This document shows, one piece after another, positions 16,424-25,763 of a stretch of 64,000 bases of DNA. The position numbers were made by a program, and so were the translations under genes. Numbering within the stretch: the stretch's first letter is position 1; the number at the start of each line of letters is the position of its first letter. This DNA comes from Arthrobacter russicus (GTDB lineage: Bacteria; Actinomycetota; Actinomycetes; Actinomycetales; Micrococcaceae): contig NZ_JAVDQF010000001.1 in the NCBI RefSeq assembly GCF_031454135.1, forward strand, positions 3,038,001-3,102,000, written 5' to 3'. Below the pieces are notes generated by a model, which saw only the letters and a program-made list of their open reading frames with translations, did not search any database and had not been told where the DNA came from.

Positions 16424-17556
16424 ATTGACCTCACTGGGGCGAAGGTTAGTTTGACCTGGTCAGTTCCGTCACCGTCAATGGCCATGATCCGGGCAGGTGC
16501 TAGACCGCCGGGGATGATCGGATGGTCTTGTGGGATGAAAAGTCGCGCGAAGTCGCCCGGCAAGTACGTCCCCAGCCGTGGCGCGGTTTCGGCGGAAACG
16601 GTCACCGTCCAAGAGGTCAGGGCTCCACGATTGACGGTGATGTATTGGGCTGCGTACTCGTTCAGGAGGTCTTCACCGAGCACGTCCATGCCGGCCAACA
16701 CCCTATCCGTCCACGGGTAGCCGACATTGACCATGCCCAAGTCTTGGGCCAGGCCGAACCTTCTTCCCCGTCCCTCACCGGCACCGGGCTGATAGGCCCG
16801 GGTAGTGAGGTTTTTGCCGGTCTCCTCGGCAGCGAACCCTATGACCCCGGACTTTTCGACCGTCCCATCCCAAAAGAACGGATCGCCTTGCTGGGAAAGG
16901 TACGGCTTCTCTTCGGTGCCGACCTCCATGAGCCATTGCACATATCTGTTGTCTTTTGGTGCGAATTCTGGTCGGAACCGAATGTCGGGCCCGTTCTTCG
17001 CCTGGGTTAGGTTTGTCAGGGCCTCGCCCAGCACCGGAGCCTCGTAGCCGTCATAGGTTTTCACCCTTGTGCCGGGAATATCGGGTGGAAGGACGATAGG
17101 AAGGCTGCCCAGGGGATTGTCTTGGATGGAGGAGCGGACCAGTTCCCTAGCGATTGAGCCGTGCGTCATCCTCGTTAAGGCGATCGAGGTTTCAGAAATT
17201 TTCGTACCTGCGAGTAGCTGCTTCCAGTTCAGTGCCACCCGGTCGTGGAGCAGCGACCAAAGCCCTTCCGCATCAACTTGTAGGAGCCCTGTTTCTGGGT
17301 CGAACTTTTTGGTGACGATCGGCCCGCATTCCAAGATCTTGCCCTCATACACCACGCCGAGGGACTGTTTCTGTCGTTCCGTCACAGAAGCCACGTTGAG
17401 GTGGGCGACTTCTTTGGCATTCGTGGGGATCTTCACCGACACGGTTCCGGGGCCATTCAGGCGTATGCCCCAACTGAGTCCGGCCACCGGTAGGAAGGCG
17501 CTAATCAGGCCTGTTTTGGTGTCGGCCGTGAAGACTTCGAACCCGTTCACCACCAT
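16420..17556 (-). CDS. Minor tail protein, siphovirus Gp37-like
   Basis: A 378-residue protein starting MVVNGFEVFTADTKTGLISA at ATG 17556, inside the end of the distal tail gene. The pattern of an N-terminal strand set followed by LSWGIRLNGPGTVSVKIPT matches the ReqiPepy6 Gp37-like family of actinophage tail-tip proteins (a gp27/Tal-like hub role is likely). Position after the distal tail protein supports this. Confidence 0.75.
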   Translation of the reverse strand: MVVNGFEVFTADTKTGLISAFLPVAGLSWGIRLNGPGTVSVKIPTNAKEVAHLNVASVTERQKQSLGVVYEGKILECGPIVTKKFDPETGLLQVDAEGLWSLLHDRVALNWKQLLAGTKISETSIALTRMTHGSIARELVRSSIQDNPLGSLPIVLPPDIPGTRVKTYDGYEAPVLGEALTNLTQAKNGPDIRFRPEFAPKDNRYVQWLMEVGTEEKPYLSQQGDPFFWDGTVEKSGVIGFAAEETGKNLTTRAYQPGAGEGRGRRFGLAQDLGMVNVGYPWTDRVLAGMDVLGEDLLNEYAAQYITVNRGALTSWTVTVSAETAPRLGTYLPGDFARLFIPQDHPIIPGGLAPARIMAIDGDGTDQVKLTFAPVRSI

Positions 17557-18437
17557 GCGGGGGGCACCTCCACGGTCAGATTGGCGCCGGATGCATTTGG
17601 TGCCAGGAAAAGCCACGTTGCAGTGCTTCCGCCGAACACCCGCGACCATCCTCGACCGATCAGTTGGGCTCCACGGTCCTCACCGTCAAGGGTCACCGAC
17701 CCGCTGTCGGAGTCCATGAGCAGGGTCTGACCTGGGAGAACGACGCCGACGTATTGCAGAACGTCGCCGGTGTCTTGCCGGATGATTTGCAAACCTTCCG
17801 GGATGGACCCGGTGATCGTGAACTTGGGTGCGGTGTCCGCGGTGCCCAAGTTTTTGATCGAAACCGTCCCCACGGAACCGACGTTCCCGAAATCCAAAAT
17901 GCCCGGAGCGGCGGGAGACCCGAACAATGGCATGGTGTAGAGTCCGCCGCCGCTGCTGAAAGGCTCGGTAGCCCCTGCCAGTGTTGCGCCGAACTTTCGC
18001 GGGTTCGGTGCAACCACTTGGTAGGAGAATCGCACCATGGTCAGGCTTGGGCGGGAGACCCTGATCTCGGTTGCTAGCCAGGCGCTCACCCACCGTGGGG
18101 CTTTCCGACCTTCCGTGACGGTGAGTACACCCTCAGTGCCGTCGGCGAGGATCGCCGCCAGTTCGTCCTCAAGGTCATCCGCAGTCAGTTCGTTGTCGCA
18201 GTAGGCGGTGGCTGCTACGGAGATCAGCCGCTCATCTTTCACACCGTTGACAGAGAAACTACCCGGGAAGCCCAGCCGCGGAATAGTTTCCCGGCGCATG
18301 CTGGGGGAGCCTTTCCAACCAAGCAACCCGTCCTTGTCCAAAACGATTTCGACATTTGTGTTTGGACGGTTATAGATTCGGTCCAGCAGACTGAAATGCA
18401 CCTTTTCTGGAGCTAACAACACATGGGAAGGAATCAA
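17547..18437 (-). CDS. Distal tail protein (Dit-like)
   Basis: A 296-residue protein. It begins at TTG 18437 behind GGAGG and overlaps the tape measure stop (TTGA). The N-terminal half contains RRETIPRLGFPGSFSVNG and later a galectin-like C-terminal half (PKFTITGSIPEGLQIIRQDT), the usual two-domain plan of siphovirus distal tail proteins that join tube and tip. Confidence 0.78.
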   Translation of the reverse strand: MIPSHVLLAPEKVHFSLLDRIYNRPNTNVEIVLDKDGLLGWKGSPSMRRETIPRLGFPGSFSVNGVKDERLISVAATAYCDNELTADDLEDELAAILADGTEGVLTVTEGRKAPRWVSAWLATEIRVSRPSLTMVRFSYQVVAPNPRKFGATLAGATEPFSSGGGLYTMPLFGSPAAPGILDFGNVGSVGTVSIKNLGTADTAPKFTITGSIPEGLQIIRQDTGDVLQYVGVVLPGQTLLMDSDSGSVTLDGEDRGAQLIGRGWSRVFGGSTATWLFLAPNASGANLTVEVPPAWW

Positions 18438-21217
18438 GTGAGGCCTCCGAACGCGTTGATCAGCTCCCTGGCCGCCGCCTGACCAATGGTCACATCGGAC
18501 ATGCCCGGTTGCGGGTTGAGCGTGAGATTCAGGTTCACCCCGCCGCTCCCACCGGTACCTACGCCTCGGACGTCTGGAGACATGTCCGGAAGCGCTGGCA
18601 CGGTGACCAGCCCGGTCATGGTGCTGGCGATTTTGCTTTCCATGTCTTCGACGCCCAAGACGAGGCCTTCACCGATGTTCACGCCGTAGCCACGGAACAC
18701 TTTCGACGGCGAGGCGATACCCAACGCCTGTTTGAAAGGTCCCCTGATGAATTCCGGCACCAAGTCGAGGAAGAAGTTTCCAAGATTTTTCAGCAAAGAA
18801 CCGGCTCCGTCGATCAGCCCTTGGACGATGTTCCGACCAATATCGAAAAGCCAGCTGCCTGCCTTCGCCAAGGCGATGCCAAGTTTCACCGGTAGATCAT
18901 TGAAAAACCCGATGAACCCGGCAACAAAGTTCCCGACGCCGCCGAGGATGTTCCGCCACGTATCAGCGAAGAAGCCACCGATGTTGCCTAGGGTGCGGCT
19001 GACGAAACTGTAGATCAGGTCAAGCCCGCCCCTGATCACCGAGGCGATGGTGCTGATGACGCCAGTGACGACAGCGCCGATGGTGTTCCAGATCCCGGAG
19101 AAAATGTTTCCGATGCCGGTCCAAACCATCGACCAGTTGCCGGAAATGGCACCAGTCACAACTTGGATGACGCCTTGGATGACCGGCATGATCGCGGTGA
19201 TGATGTTCGCGATGGCACCAAAAACTGTCTGTACTACCGGCATCAAAGCCTGGATGATCGGCAACAGCGCCGAGGCGAAAACAGCTACTAGCGGTGCGAT
19301 GGCAGCGATAACAGCCTGCAAGACCGGAACAACTGCCATGAAAACCTGTGTAAATGGCGGCAATAGGGTGCTCACCAGTTCAGAGATGATCGGCGCCAGT
19401 TGGCCGACCAGGCTCGCGATTACGGGTGAGAGCGCAGCCACAAGTTGCCCAAAAACGGGCAGCATAGCGGCCAGCATCGAACCAACTACCGGAAGTATCT
19501 GACTTCCAACGTTCTTCAGCACGGGAACCAATGAGGTCGCGAGCATCATCAACAGCGGAGACAATGCCGCCAAGGCCTGTGCAATGAAAGTACCTACCAG
19601 CGCGAACGCCTGACCCAGGATGGGAAGCACCGTCGTGCTGAGTGCTTGAAGTACTGGAGACAGCGCCCCTGCCAGAATCGTCACAACCGGAGCGAACGCT
19701 GCCAACAATTGGCCAGCCACCGGGCCGATGATAGACAGCAAAGACCCGGCCAAAGCACCCAACGCACCCAACGCGTTGCTGATCGGCCCCAACGCGGGCA
19801 ACAAACCGGTGATCGCTGCCCGGACACCGGAAACAAGGCCGGTAAGTCCTGCGGCGAAAGCTGGAGACGCCAGGGCCGATGCAATGGCTGCGGCCAACTG
19901 GCCAAGCGTGGATCCGACGGTTGAGAGAACGTTGGAGATTGTCGGACCCAAATACACCAGGAGGTTACCGATGGGCGCCAACGCGGAGAACAGCGCTGCG
20001 GCACCGGCGTTCGCGCCTCGGAAAATCGTAGCCAAACCATTCACAAACGCCGGGCTATTCGCCACGTCAGCGACCTTCTGCAAACCTGAAGCCAATGACC
20101 CCAAACCGGCGCCGCCACCGGCTTGCGCACCAGCGAAAAGTCCACCGAGGATGCCCCCGACGCTGACGATGACGGTTTTGAGTTGCGACAGTGCGGTGAT
20201 GCCGTTCTCCACGAAAGCTTTCAACCCACCACTTGCGGCCTGGGCCTGGATGTAGTCACCAAAGCGTGCAGAGAGGTTCGTAAACCATTGCGCTAGGCGG
20301 GGCAGATACGCCCCGCCCACTGTTCCGAGAGTGGTCATCGCTGAGACTAGTGGCGCAAGCGCGCCTTTAGCGATGTTGATTGATTCGGTGAGGAAACTGA
20401 ACTGTGTTCCAAGAACTGCCGGCGTCAAATTGTTTTTGAGCTGGTTCGCCGCTTCGGCAAAGAACCGCCCCTGGGCCGTGGCTACCTCATCGAACCCTTG
20501 ACGCAGTGAGGGCAGGACAGAGGAAGCCAGGGAACGGATAGGGGCTGCCGCTTCGGCCCAGAACTTGGTGCTGATCGAGTCCTGCATTCGCTTGAACGCC
20601 GGGCCCAGATCTGCCAAAACCGTTTTGGTGTCTTTAAGTGCAGCGATCATCACACCGGCACCGACAGCCATGCCAGTCAAAATGCCGGGCAAAGCCACCC
20701 CGGCACCGAGCGCCTGAACAAGGCCGCCGCCGAGCAGAACAGCGCTCGAAGAGGCCGCCAGAAGCACCGAGGACAAGGCGGCGCCCAGGGTGACAACTTT
20801 CCCGATGGTTAGGGCGAGCTGGTCAAAATTCTCCAACGACTGTCGAACGTTTTGGATGCCATTGGACAGGACGCGGGCCCCGGAAAGTCGGGCCAACGCG
20901 GTCGCCGCGGCTGAGAAGGACGCCCGATCAAGATCAACTTTGATGGTCGACTGCCGGGTGCGTGCCAACAAAGCCATGCGCGCTGACGCACTCCCCGCAT
21001 CAACATCGACCTTGACCTCGGGGGAGATGTCTTCGATCTGCCGTTTGACCTTCAACAAGGCCGTGTTGTCGATGACCGGCTCCGTCGTGACTTTCAACGT
21101 CATGGAGGCTTCGATCCGGCGCAAAGCTTTGAGCAGATCGTCCCTAAGCCCGCGGGTGTCGGGCAGTACCCGGATGGAGACCCTGCCAGCGCTTCTTGTC
21201 ACCACGGCTGGCCTCAT
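18434..21217 (-). CDS. Tail tape measure protein
   Basis: A 927-residue protein from ATG 21217. The N-terminal 130 residues are amphipathic and helical, followed by very long hydrophobic Ala/Leu/Ile/Val/Pro-rich stretches (repeats of the type VVQTVFGAIANIITAIMPVI), a GGVG-rich segment, and a tail end with LGIASPSKVFRGYGVNIGEG, the conserved C-terminal signature of actinophage tape measures. It sets tail length. The usual rule of about 0.15 nm per residue would give a tail near 140 nm. It lies directly after the frameshifted tail chaperone. Confidence 0.92.
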   Translation of the reverse strand: MRPAVVTRSAGRVSIRVLPDTRGLRDDLLKALRRIEASMTLKVTTEPVIDNTALLKVKRQIEDISPEVKVDVDAGSASARMALLARTRQSTIKVDLDRASFSAAATALARLSGARVLSNGIQNVRQSLENFDQLALTIGKVVTLGAALSSVLLAASSSAVLLGGGLVQALGAGVALPGILTGMAVGAGVMIAALKDTKTVLADLGPAFKRMQDSISTKFWAEAAAPIRSLASSVLPSLRQGFDEVATAQGRFFAEAANQLKNNLTPAVLGTQFSFLTESINIAKGALAPLVSAMTTLGTVGGAYLPRLAQWFTNLSARFGDYIQAQAASGGLKAFVENGITALSQLKTVIVSVGGILGGLFAGAQAGGGAGLGSLASGLQKVADVANSPAFVNGLATIFRGANAGAAALFSALAPIGNLLVYLGPTISNVLSTVGSTLGQLAAAIASALASPAFAAGLTGLVSGVRAAITGLLPALGPISNALGALGALAGSLLSIIGPVAGQLLAAFAPVVTILAGALSPVLQALSTTVLPILGQAFALVGTFIAQALAALSPLLMMLATSLVPVLKNVGSQILPVVGSMLAAMLPVFGQLVAALSPVIASLVGQLAPIISELVSTLLPPFTQVFMAVVPVLQAVIAAIAPLVAVFASALLPIIQALMPVVQTVFGAIANIITAIMPVIQGVIQVVTGAISGNWSMVWTGIGNIFSGIWNTIGAVVTGVISTIASVIRGGLDLIYSFVSRTLGNIGGFFADTWRNILGGVGNFVAGFIGFFNDLPVKLGIALAKAGSWLFDIGRNIVQGLIDGAGSLLKNLGNFFLDLVPEFIRGPFKQALGIASPSKVFRGYGVNIGEGLVLGVEDMESKIASTMTGLVTVPALPDMSPDVRGVGTGGSGGVNLNLTLNPQPGMSDVTIGQAAARELINAFGGLT

Positions 21218-21222
21218 TTCGG

Positions 21223-21947
21223 TTAGGACTGGCCCAAGGCTTGAGCCAGTGATGCTGCGTCGAACTCGGCAATCGACGGTGTCGGCGGTGCTTGGTGCTG
21301 CGGCCGCCAAGCAGGGGGCGGCACGTCCACCCGTTTCTGCGTCAAAGCTTGGACAATTGCTACTGCCGCGAAGTTGACCGCATCAACTATTTCGGCTGAC
21401 TTGTAGGTGTCCGGCCCCCAGCCAATGAAGTGGGGGCCGCCAAGGATTTTCGCCCGATAATGTGAAGCCGGTTCGGCGTACAGGCGCTCCGTCAAGATGA
21501 GCAACGAACTGAGGCGCTTATTGCCGGCGTAAACGTCGTTCACGTCAAAGCAGTAAAGCGCCAGAAGATCTGAAACGATCTCAGGATCAGCCGCTAGTTG
21601 CTCCCGGAGCCTTCGAGTTTTCCCACATAGACCCCGTAATTCATCGCCAAGGTGATGACACGCTGGTAACCGTCACGGCCCTTGGTGAACTCGGTCAGAC
21701 CTTCGGGGTCTTTGGCGAAACGATCACGCAGGAACCGCCCGAAGTTCGCGACTTCTCGCAGGTTCGGGTGGACGGTCGCAGCATCGTCACTAATCAGGCC
21801 AAGATCGTCAAGCCAGCCGATGAGCTCGGTCTGATCGAAGCCGTCAACTTCGCTGACCGGCTTGAGGAACTGCCAGCCAGGTGTGGATTCGAAATCTTCG
21901 ACCGGGGCTTTGCTCTGGTGGTCTTGCGGTTTGCGCGGGGCGGTCAT
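21223..21947 (-). CDS. Tail assembly chaperone, -1 frameshift product (gpGT-like)
   Basis: The frame of the first chaperone (21947-21594) holds a slippery heptamer G GGA AAA at 21624-21618. A -1 slip there opens a continuous frame, GKTRRLREQLAADPEIVSDL and on through NDVYAGNKRLSSL, to the stop at 21223, replacing the last 8 residues of the short form. Only this join gives the second frame a start, because its first ATG (21543) lacks a ribosome-binding site. This mirrors the G/GT pair of lambda and most siphoviruses and sits directly before the tape measure gene. Confidence 0.85.
21594..21947 (-). CDS. Tail assembly chaperone, short form (gpG-like)
   Basis: A 117-residue acidic, helical protein (start MTAPRKPQDHQSKAPVEDFE) made when no frameshift occurs. 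Its stop lies 24 bases after the slippery site. Its start overlaps the stop of the major tail protein (TAATG). It is expected to coat the tape measure during tail assembly along with the longer form. Confidence 0.85.
   Translation of the reverse strand: MTAPRKPQDHQSKAPVEDFESTPGWQFLKPVSEVDGFDQTELIGWLDDLGLISDDAATVHPNLREVANFGRFLRDRFAKDPEGLTEFTKGRDGYQRVITLAMNYGVYVGKLEGSGSN
21618..21624 (-). promoter_or_regulatory. Programmed -1 ribosomal frameshift site
   Basis: Heptamer GGGAAAA read as G GGA AAA in the first frame, fitting the X XXY YYZ rule. The two frames overlap only across this short region, and codon phase was checked: the last A (21618) re-read begins ACT, in phase with the second gene. 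Confidence 0.85.
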
Positions 21948-22546
21948 TAGTTGCCTCCAGAGGCTGCCGCACCAGAGCCGGCAGGTGCGGCAGCCATTTT
22001 CAAAGCCGGGTGGAAGATGCGGAACTTTTCCCCTGTTGTGGGGTCGTCCAGGATTTGGAAGGACAACTGCACTTCGAAAAACTTTGTCGGATCGATCGAC
22101 GGTGCTTCACCGATCGAGACTGTGGTGTTGGGGACGCCGAAGGCCATACGCCCGGTGCCATCAATCATGAGGACCATGACCGCTTTGGCTTGGGGCACGA
22201 TCTGCCTGACGCTGTAGGAGCCCTCAGCATCGTCTAGTACTCCGCCGCCGAACGCGGTCGCTAGCGTGGTTTTGTCGATTTGCAACGAGTTCGCAGTCAG
22301 CGACCAGTTCGTGGACGCATAGGTTGTTCGAAGCGCCTCAGCCCACCACGAACCGTTCACGGTCGCATCCCCGCCGTCCTTGGACAGGGCAACGTTGTTG
22401 TCACGGGACGTGTGCCCCAAGGTGTCCCACCCGGTCGGTGGTTTGAGCGGGTCAAGAGTCAAATAGTCGGGAAAAGCGGTTCCCGGTTCGGCAAGGAAAA
22501 CGGTGCCTTTACCGGGGATGATGGTGGCGGCGGCGTTCAAGCCCAT
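21947..22546 (-). CDS. Major tail protein
   Basis: A 199-residue protein from ATG 22546 (MGLNAAATIIPGKGTVFLAE). The FLAEPGTAFPD start, an immunoglobulin-like strand pattern and an end with DDPTTGEKFRIFHPAL are typical of siphovirus tail tube subunits. Position between the tail terminator and the chaperone pair is diagnostic. An upstream in-frame extension has no ribosome-binding site and is not used. Confidence 0.88.
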   Translation of the reverse strand: MGLNAAATIIPGKGTVFLAEPGTAFPDYLTLDPLKPPTGWDTLGHTSRDNNVALSKDGGDATVNGSWWAEALRTTYASTNWSLTANSLQIDKTTLATAFGGGVLDDAEGSYSVRQIVPQAKAVMVLMIDGTGRMAFGVPNTTVSIGEAPSIDPTKFFEVQLSFQILDDPTTGEKFRIFHPALKMAAAPAGSGAAASGGN

Positions 22547-22571
22547 GATTCCTCCAAAAGTGAATGGTTGT

Positions 22572-23009
22572 TTAGTTGCTGTGGCGCACGATGGCGCTGA
22601 AAGTGCCGTCGTATTGGGATAGGCCGCCGGCGTTGAGCACCGTTGTTGTGGTGCGGGAAGGCATCGACACATCCTCCATGTAGGTGACGGCACCGATGCC
22701 CGGGATTGATGCTCCGCTGTCGTGGAAGCCGTGCATTGCCGCGTATGTTCGGTCGGCCAGGGCCGAGGCGTTGTCGCGGGAAGAACGTTCTGAATCGCCG
22801 TCACAGATGATCGAAACGTCGATCTGCCATTCCCAGGCCAGTCCTGCGGCGCCGTTGGAGACCATGGCACCGTTGCCGGCGGTGACTATCACCAGCGGCA
22901 GTGCGTCGATGTCTCCCACGTCCGCAGAAGCCTGCACAGAAGCACCAGGTAGTGCCTGTTCGAGGAGACGGACGAAAAGAACTTCGGCATCGACGGTGAC
23001 CCGGTTCAA
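22572..23009 (-). CDS. Tail terminator / tail completion protein
   Basis: A 145-residue protein, TTG start at 23009 behind GAAGG, overlapping the upstream stop by TTGA. ALPLVIVTAGNGAMVS and WEWQIDVSIICDGDSE fit the small alpha-beta tail terminators (lambda gpU-like). It is placed between the head-tail joining genes and the major tail gene. Confidence 0.72.
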   Translation of the reverse strand: MNRVTVDAEVLFVRLLEQALPGASVQASADVGDIDALPLVIVTAGNGAMVSNGAAGLAWEWQIDVSIICDGDSERSSRDNASALADRTYAAMHGFHDSGASIPGIGAVTYMEDVSMPSRTTTTVLNAGGLSQYDGTFSAIVRHSN

Positions 23010-23356
23010 CGGTCAGCCTTCGGTAGCCGGGTCAAAGCGGTGCCCATGATTCGCAAGCCGGGCACCCACCGGCGCGGGCCGGCCACGCCTTCACCCAATG
23101 GCCGGGTGAGGTGACCGAGTTCGATGCTGATCGAGTTCGGGTCGGTGGCGACCACCAGGCGGTCCCGGACGCCTTTCTTTCCGCGGACGTTCTCAATTTT
23201 CAGGCCGCGAACATAGTCACCGGTTTTGGCGTGTTGGCCCGCCTGGGCGGTGACCAGTGCCAGGACTTTCAACGCTGCAGCGTCCAAAGACGGTTGCAGT
23301 TCAGGCATTTTCGCCACCTGCGTACCCAGGCCTCGATAAACGTTAGCCACGGTCAC
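23006..23356 (-). CDS. Head-tail joining protein (HK97 gp10-like, DUF5403-like)
   Basis: A 116-residue basic protein with GTG start (AAGGGGG site). AKTGDYVRGLKIENVRGKKG and NSISIELGHLTR recall the HK97 gp10 family of tail completion proteins; actinophages carry this as DUF5403. It overlaps both neighbours by 4 bases. Confidence 0.72.
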   Translation of the reverse strand: MTVANVYRGLGTQVAKMPELQPSLDAAALKVLALVTAQAGQHAKTGDYVRGLKIENVRGKKGVRDRLVVATDPNSISIELGHLTRPLGEGVAGPRRWVPGLRIMGTALTRLPKADR

Positions 23357-23691
23357 ACCCCCTTGGCTTTGCGCGCCTGAATGAGAACGTCAAAATGTTG
23401 GGTGCGCCTGCCGTTGCCGTAAACCATGGCCTCGCCGAGCTGGTCCCAGTCACGGCCCATCCACTGGACAATGGATTTCACCCCGCCCGGCCAGGGGCCG
23501 CGACCGATCACCCGGTACACGGTGGCGACTTGGCTGTTGAGCGCGGTTGTTTCATCGGTGCTGACCTTTTCGATGTGCAAGCCTTTGACCTCAACTGCGG
23601 GAAGGTCGGTCCAGCCCCAGGCGTTCGCGCTGTCCTTCTTCCCAACCTGGGGGATGACCAACACTTTGTGCCGGCCACGGTCCAGGAGCAT
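23353..23691 (-). CDS. Head closure protein
   Basis: A 112-residue protein starting MLLDRGRHKVLVIPQVGKKD. Compact beta-rich sequence and place between the adaptor and the gp10-like gene fit a head closure (gpFII/gp16-like) protein. Identified mainly by position. Confidence 0.62.
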   Translation of the reverse strand: MLLDRGRHKVLVIPQVGKKDSANAWGWTDLPAVEVKGLHIEKVSTDETTALNSQVATVYRVIGRGPWPGGVKSIVQWMGRDWDQLGEAMVYGNGRRTQHFDVLIQARKAKGV

Positions 23692-24077
23692 CAGTTCCCC
23701 CAGCCACGGTCGAGGCCCAAGCCCGCGGTGCCGTAGGAGAACATGGTTTTGCCGGGGCAGCCGAGGATTTCCAGTTCCTTATCGGTTATCCACAGGTCGG
23801 CTGATGCTGCTGTCGGGAATCGGTCATAGGAGTAGTTGCCCTCGGATTCGCTTTTGAACCCTTCAGGTGCCCGGAGAACACGAAAAACCATGTTCTCCAG
23901 GACCATCAGGAACAAATCTTTGTCCAACTTTCCGGAATCGACTCGGGACATGGCGCCCGGACACTTTTTCTCAATGAGAGCCAGTGCCTGTGTGAGCTTC
24001 TTCTGAACGAAGCCAGCCGGAAAATCGTTGATGTCGTCTTCGAAACCGTCGGCGATGTCTTTGATGGTGATATCCAT
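23691..24077 (-). CDS. Head-tail adaptor (connector) protein
   Basis: A 128-residue helical, acidic protein: MDITIKDIADGFEDDINDFP, then IEKKCPGAMSRVDSGKLDKD. This matches the plan of gp15/gp6-like adaptors that bind below the portal. It is located three genes after the capsid, as expected. Confidence 0.75.
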   Translation of the reverse strand: MDITIKDIADGFEDDINDFPAGFVQKKLTQALALIEKKCPGAMSRVDSGKLDKDLFLMVLENMVFRVLRAPEGFKSESEGNYSYDRFPTAASADLWITDKELEILGCPGKTMFSYGTAGLGLDRGWGN

Positions 24078-24097
24078 GAGTCACACCTCAACGATTT

Positions 24098-24331
24098 CTA
24101 GGCTTCGGGTTCGCCCGTTTCAGGGGAGACCGACTGCGGGACCGGTTCAGCGAGGACCGTTTCTTGGCCTGCCGGCGGGGTGCCGGCATCGTTTTCGTCA
24201 GCGGGCCCGTCCCAAACGTCCGGGTTGGTGATGAGCTTGTGAGCCCAGCCCGGAACAACGTCGCCGGGCCCGAACGCGACAACGCCTTTAGACGATTGCA
24301 AGTACACGGTGGCTTTGAGATTTTTAGCCAT
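24098..24331 (-). CDS. Small head-region protein
   Basis: A 77-residue protein from ATG 24331 (a GTG 3 bases earlier is also possible). VYLQSSKGVVAFGPGDVVP then WAHKLITNPDVWDG is a pattern seen in short proteins between capsid and adaptor genes of many actinophages. The tail is acidic and Pro-rich. The function is not known. Confidence 0.65.
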   Translation of the reverse strand: MAKNLKATVYLQSSKGVVAFGPGDVVPGWAHKLITNPDVWDGPADENDAGTPPAGQETVLAEPVPQSVSPETGEPEA

Positions 24332-25344
24332 CACAGCACCGTCGCAGCAAAGGATGCGTTCGCGTTTTGCAAAACAGGGAGCGCGATTGCTGACGCCAGG
24401 ACGTCGAGACCTTCAGGGTCGGTCCGTTCGAAGGAGCCACAGAAAATACCTGCCTGCTCACTGGCCGGGATGCCGTAAGACGGTTTCAATGCCTCGGCAG
24501 GAATGCCGTAGTCGGTGGTGCCTAAAACACCTCCGAGCACCGTGGCACCCCCGGGAGTTGGCAGGAAGACGGCCACATTATCCGCGACCACACGCTTGCC
24601 GCCGTAGGCTTTGTCGAAGACGATCGTCTGCCCGATCCCGTAGGAGGCGAGCGTAGAAATAACGTCGTTGAAGCTGACCCGTGACGGCGCATTGCTGTTG
24701 CCAACCGCTGCCTGGATCAAGTCCTTGTTCTTCGACAGATACGACAAAGTCCGGCGTGAAATCAGCAAGTTCTCCGGAGCCGTTCCAGTGTTCGCCGTGT
24801 AAGCCTGAACCCAGTTCAGGATGTCATCCAAAGGCTTGGCGGTTTCCTGATCCCACTTCACCGCAGCAGCCGCGGTGTGGTCTGGGCGGCGACCGTAATC
24901 GATGGTGAACTGGAGCCCGTTCTCATTGAGCGTCAGCTTGCCCTTTTCGATGGCCTCGCCCCGTGCCAGTTCCAAACGAACTGCAACTTCTTGCCCGAGC
25001 TGGGCGGCGTAGCGTTCCAACGAGACACCGAGCGCGTCCGCCTGGCCCATCATCCGCAGCTGGGAAAGTTCACTGACCGGCAGCTTCTTCGAGATCGGGG
25101 GCAGCTTACCGGATTTGGTGAGGTTGCCGACCGTGCGACCGTAAGGTGCTTCAGTGTCGAAGGCCCGGAATTCTGCGGAGTCGATTTGGGCCTGCGAAGT
25201 GTCTGCAAGCTCGTAGCTCAGCGTCGCATTCTCCCTTGACGGAAGATACTGTTCCAGGAACAAGCCCCCTGAGAGGTTTTCGGATGCGGCGCGTGCGGTG
25301 GCTGTCAGCTGGACGGCGGTGCGGAAATCCTGATTGATAGTCAT
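24331..25344 (-). CDS. Major capsid protein
   Basis: A 337-residue protein with HK97-type features: an N-terminal helix, FLEQYLPSRENATLSYEL, the ISKKLPVSELSQLRM segment, a spine helix near residue 175, and P/A-domain strands ending at SFAATVL. Length and position after the scaffold and decoration genes fit well. It assembles the icosahedral head. Confidence 0.88.
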   Translation of the reverse strand: MTINQDFRTAVQLTATARAASENLSGGLFLEQYLPSRENATLSYELADTSQAQIDSAEFRAFDTEAPYGRTVGNLTKSGKLPPISKKLPVSELSQLRMMGQADALGVSLERYAAQLGQEVAVRLELARGEAIEKGKLTLNENGLQFTIDYGRRPDHTAAAAVKWDQETAKPLDDILNWVQAYTANTGTAPENLLISRRTLSYLSKNKDLIQAAVGNSNAPSRVSFNDVISTLASYGIGQTIVFDKAYGGKRVVADNVAVFLPTPGGATVLGGVLGTTDYGIPAEALKPSYGIPASEQAGIFCGSFERTDPEGLDVLASAIALPVLQNANASFAATVL

Positions 25345-25351
25345 CTCAGCC

Positions 25352-25759
25352 TCACTTCACGAAAACGAAATCGCCGGTGGTTTTGGTTTCACCGGACAGG
25401 GCAGGGGCGGTTGGCACGAATGCGGTGTTGATGATGGCGTGCCGCAGCAAAGCGCCGGCCGCGTTCGCAGTCGCAAGACCGTTGAAGTTGGCTTCGAGCT
25501 GCACCGGTTCCAGTAGGAAACCTTCAAGGACTTCACGCCCATCGGTTGCTGCCGGGTCGAACGGTCCGTACTTTTTCGAAACGGTGACCTTACCCAAGGG
25601 GAGCCCGGAAGGGACGACACCGTTGGCGTCGTAGTGGGTTTTTGCGGTCAGCAAGCTCACGTCGATGGTGCACGAATCGGCGGTATCGCGGGCGTGTTTG
25701 CTGCCCAACCACCGGTAGTCTCCGCCACCAACAACGGTTGTTTTGATCGAGAAATCCAC
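25352..25759 (-). CDS. Head decoration-like protein
   Basis: A 135-residue protein starting at GTG 25759 behind AAAGGAGT. The sequence (VDFSIKTTVVGGGDYRWLGS, then GKVTVSKKYGPFDPAATDGR) matches the short beta-rich proteins placed between scaffold and capsid genes in actinophages and thought to stabilise the capsid. Confidence 0.7.
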   Translation of the reverse strand: MDFSIKTTVVGGGDYRWLGSKHARDTADSCTIDVSLLTAKTHYDANGVVPSGLPLGKVTVSKKYGPFDPAATDGREVLEGFLLEPVQLEANFNGLATANAAGALLRHAIINTAFVPTAPALSGETKTTGDFVFVK

Positions 25760-25763
25760 GATC

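Noticed and set aside
19047-20255. Plus-strand frames inside the tape measure gene
   Set aside because: Met/Thr-rich antisense of a hydrophobic repeat region; no domain, no promoter.
21223-21543. Second tail chaperone frame as an independent gene from ATG 21543
   Set aside because: No ribosome-binding site; the -1 slip at GGGAAAA supplies a better explanation with continuous coding upstream of the ATG.
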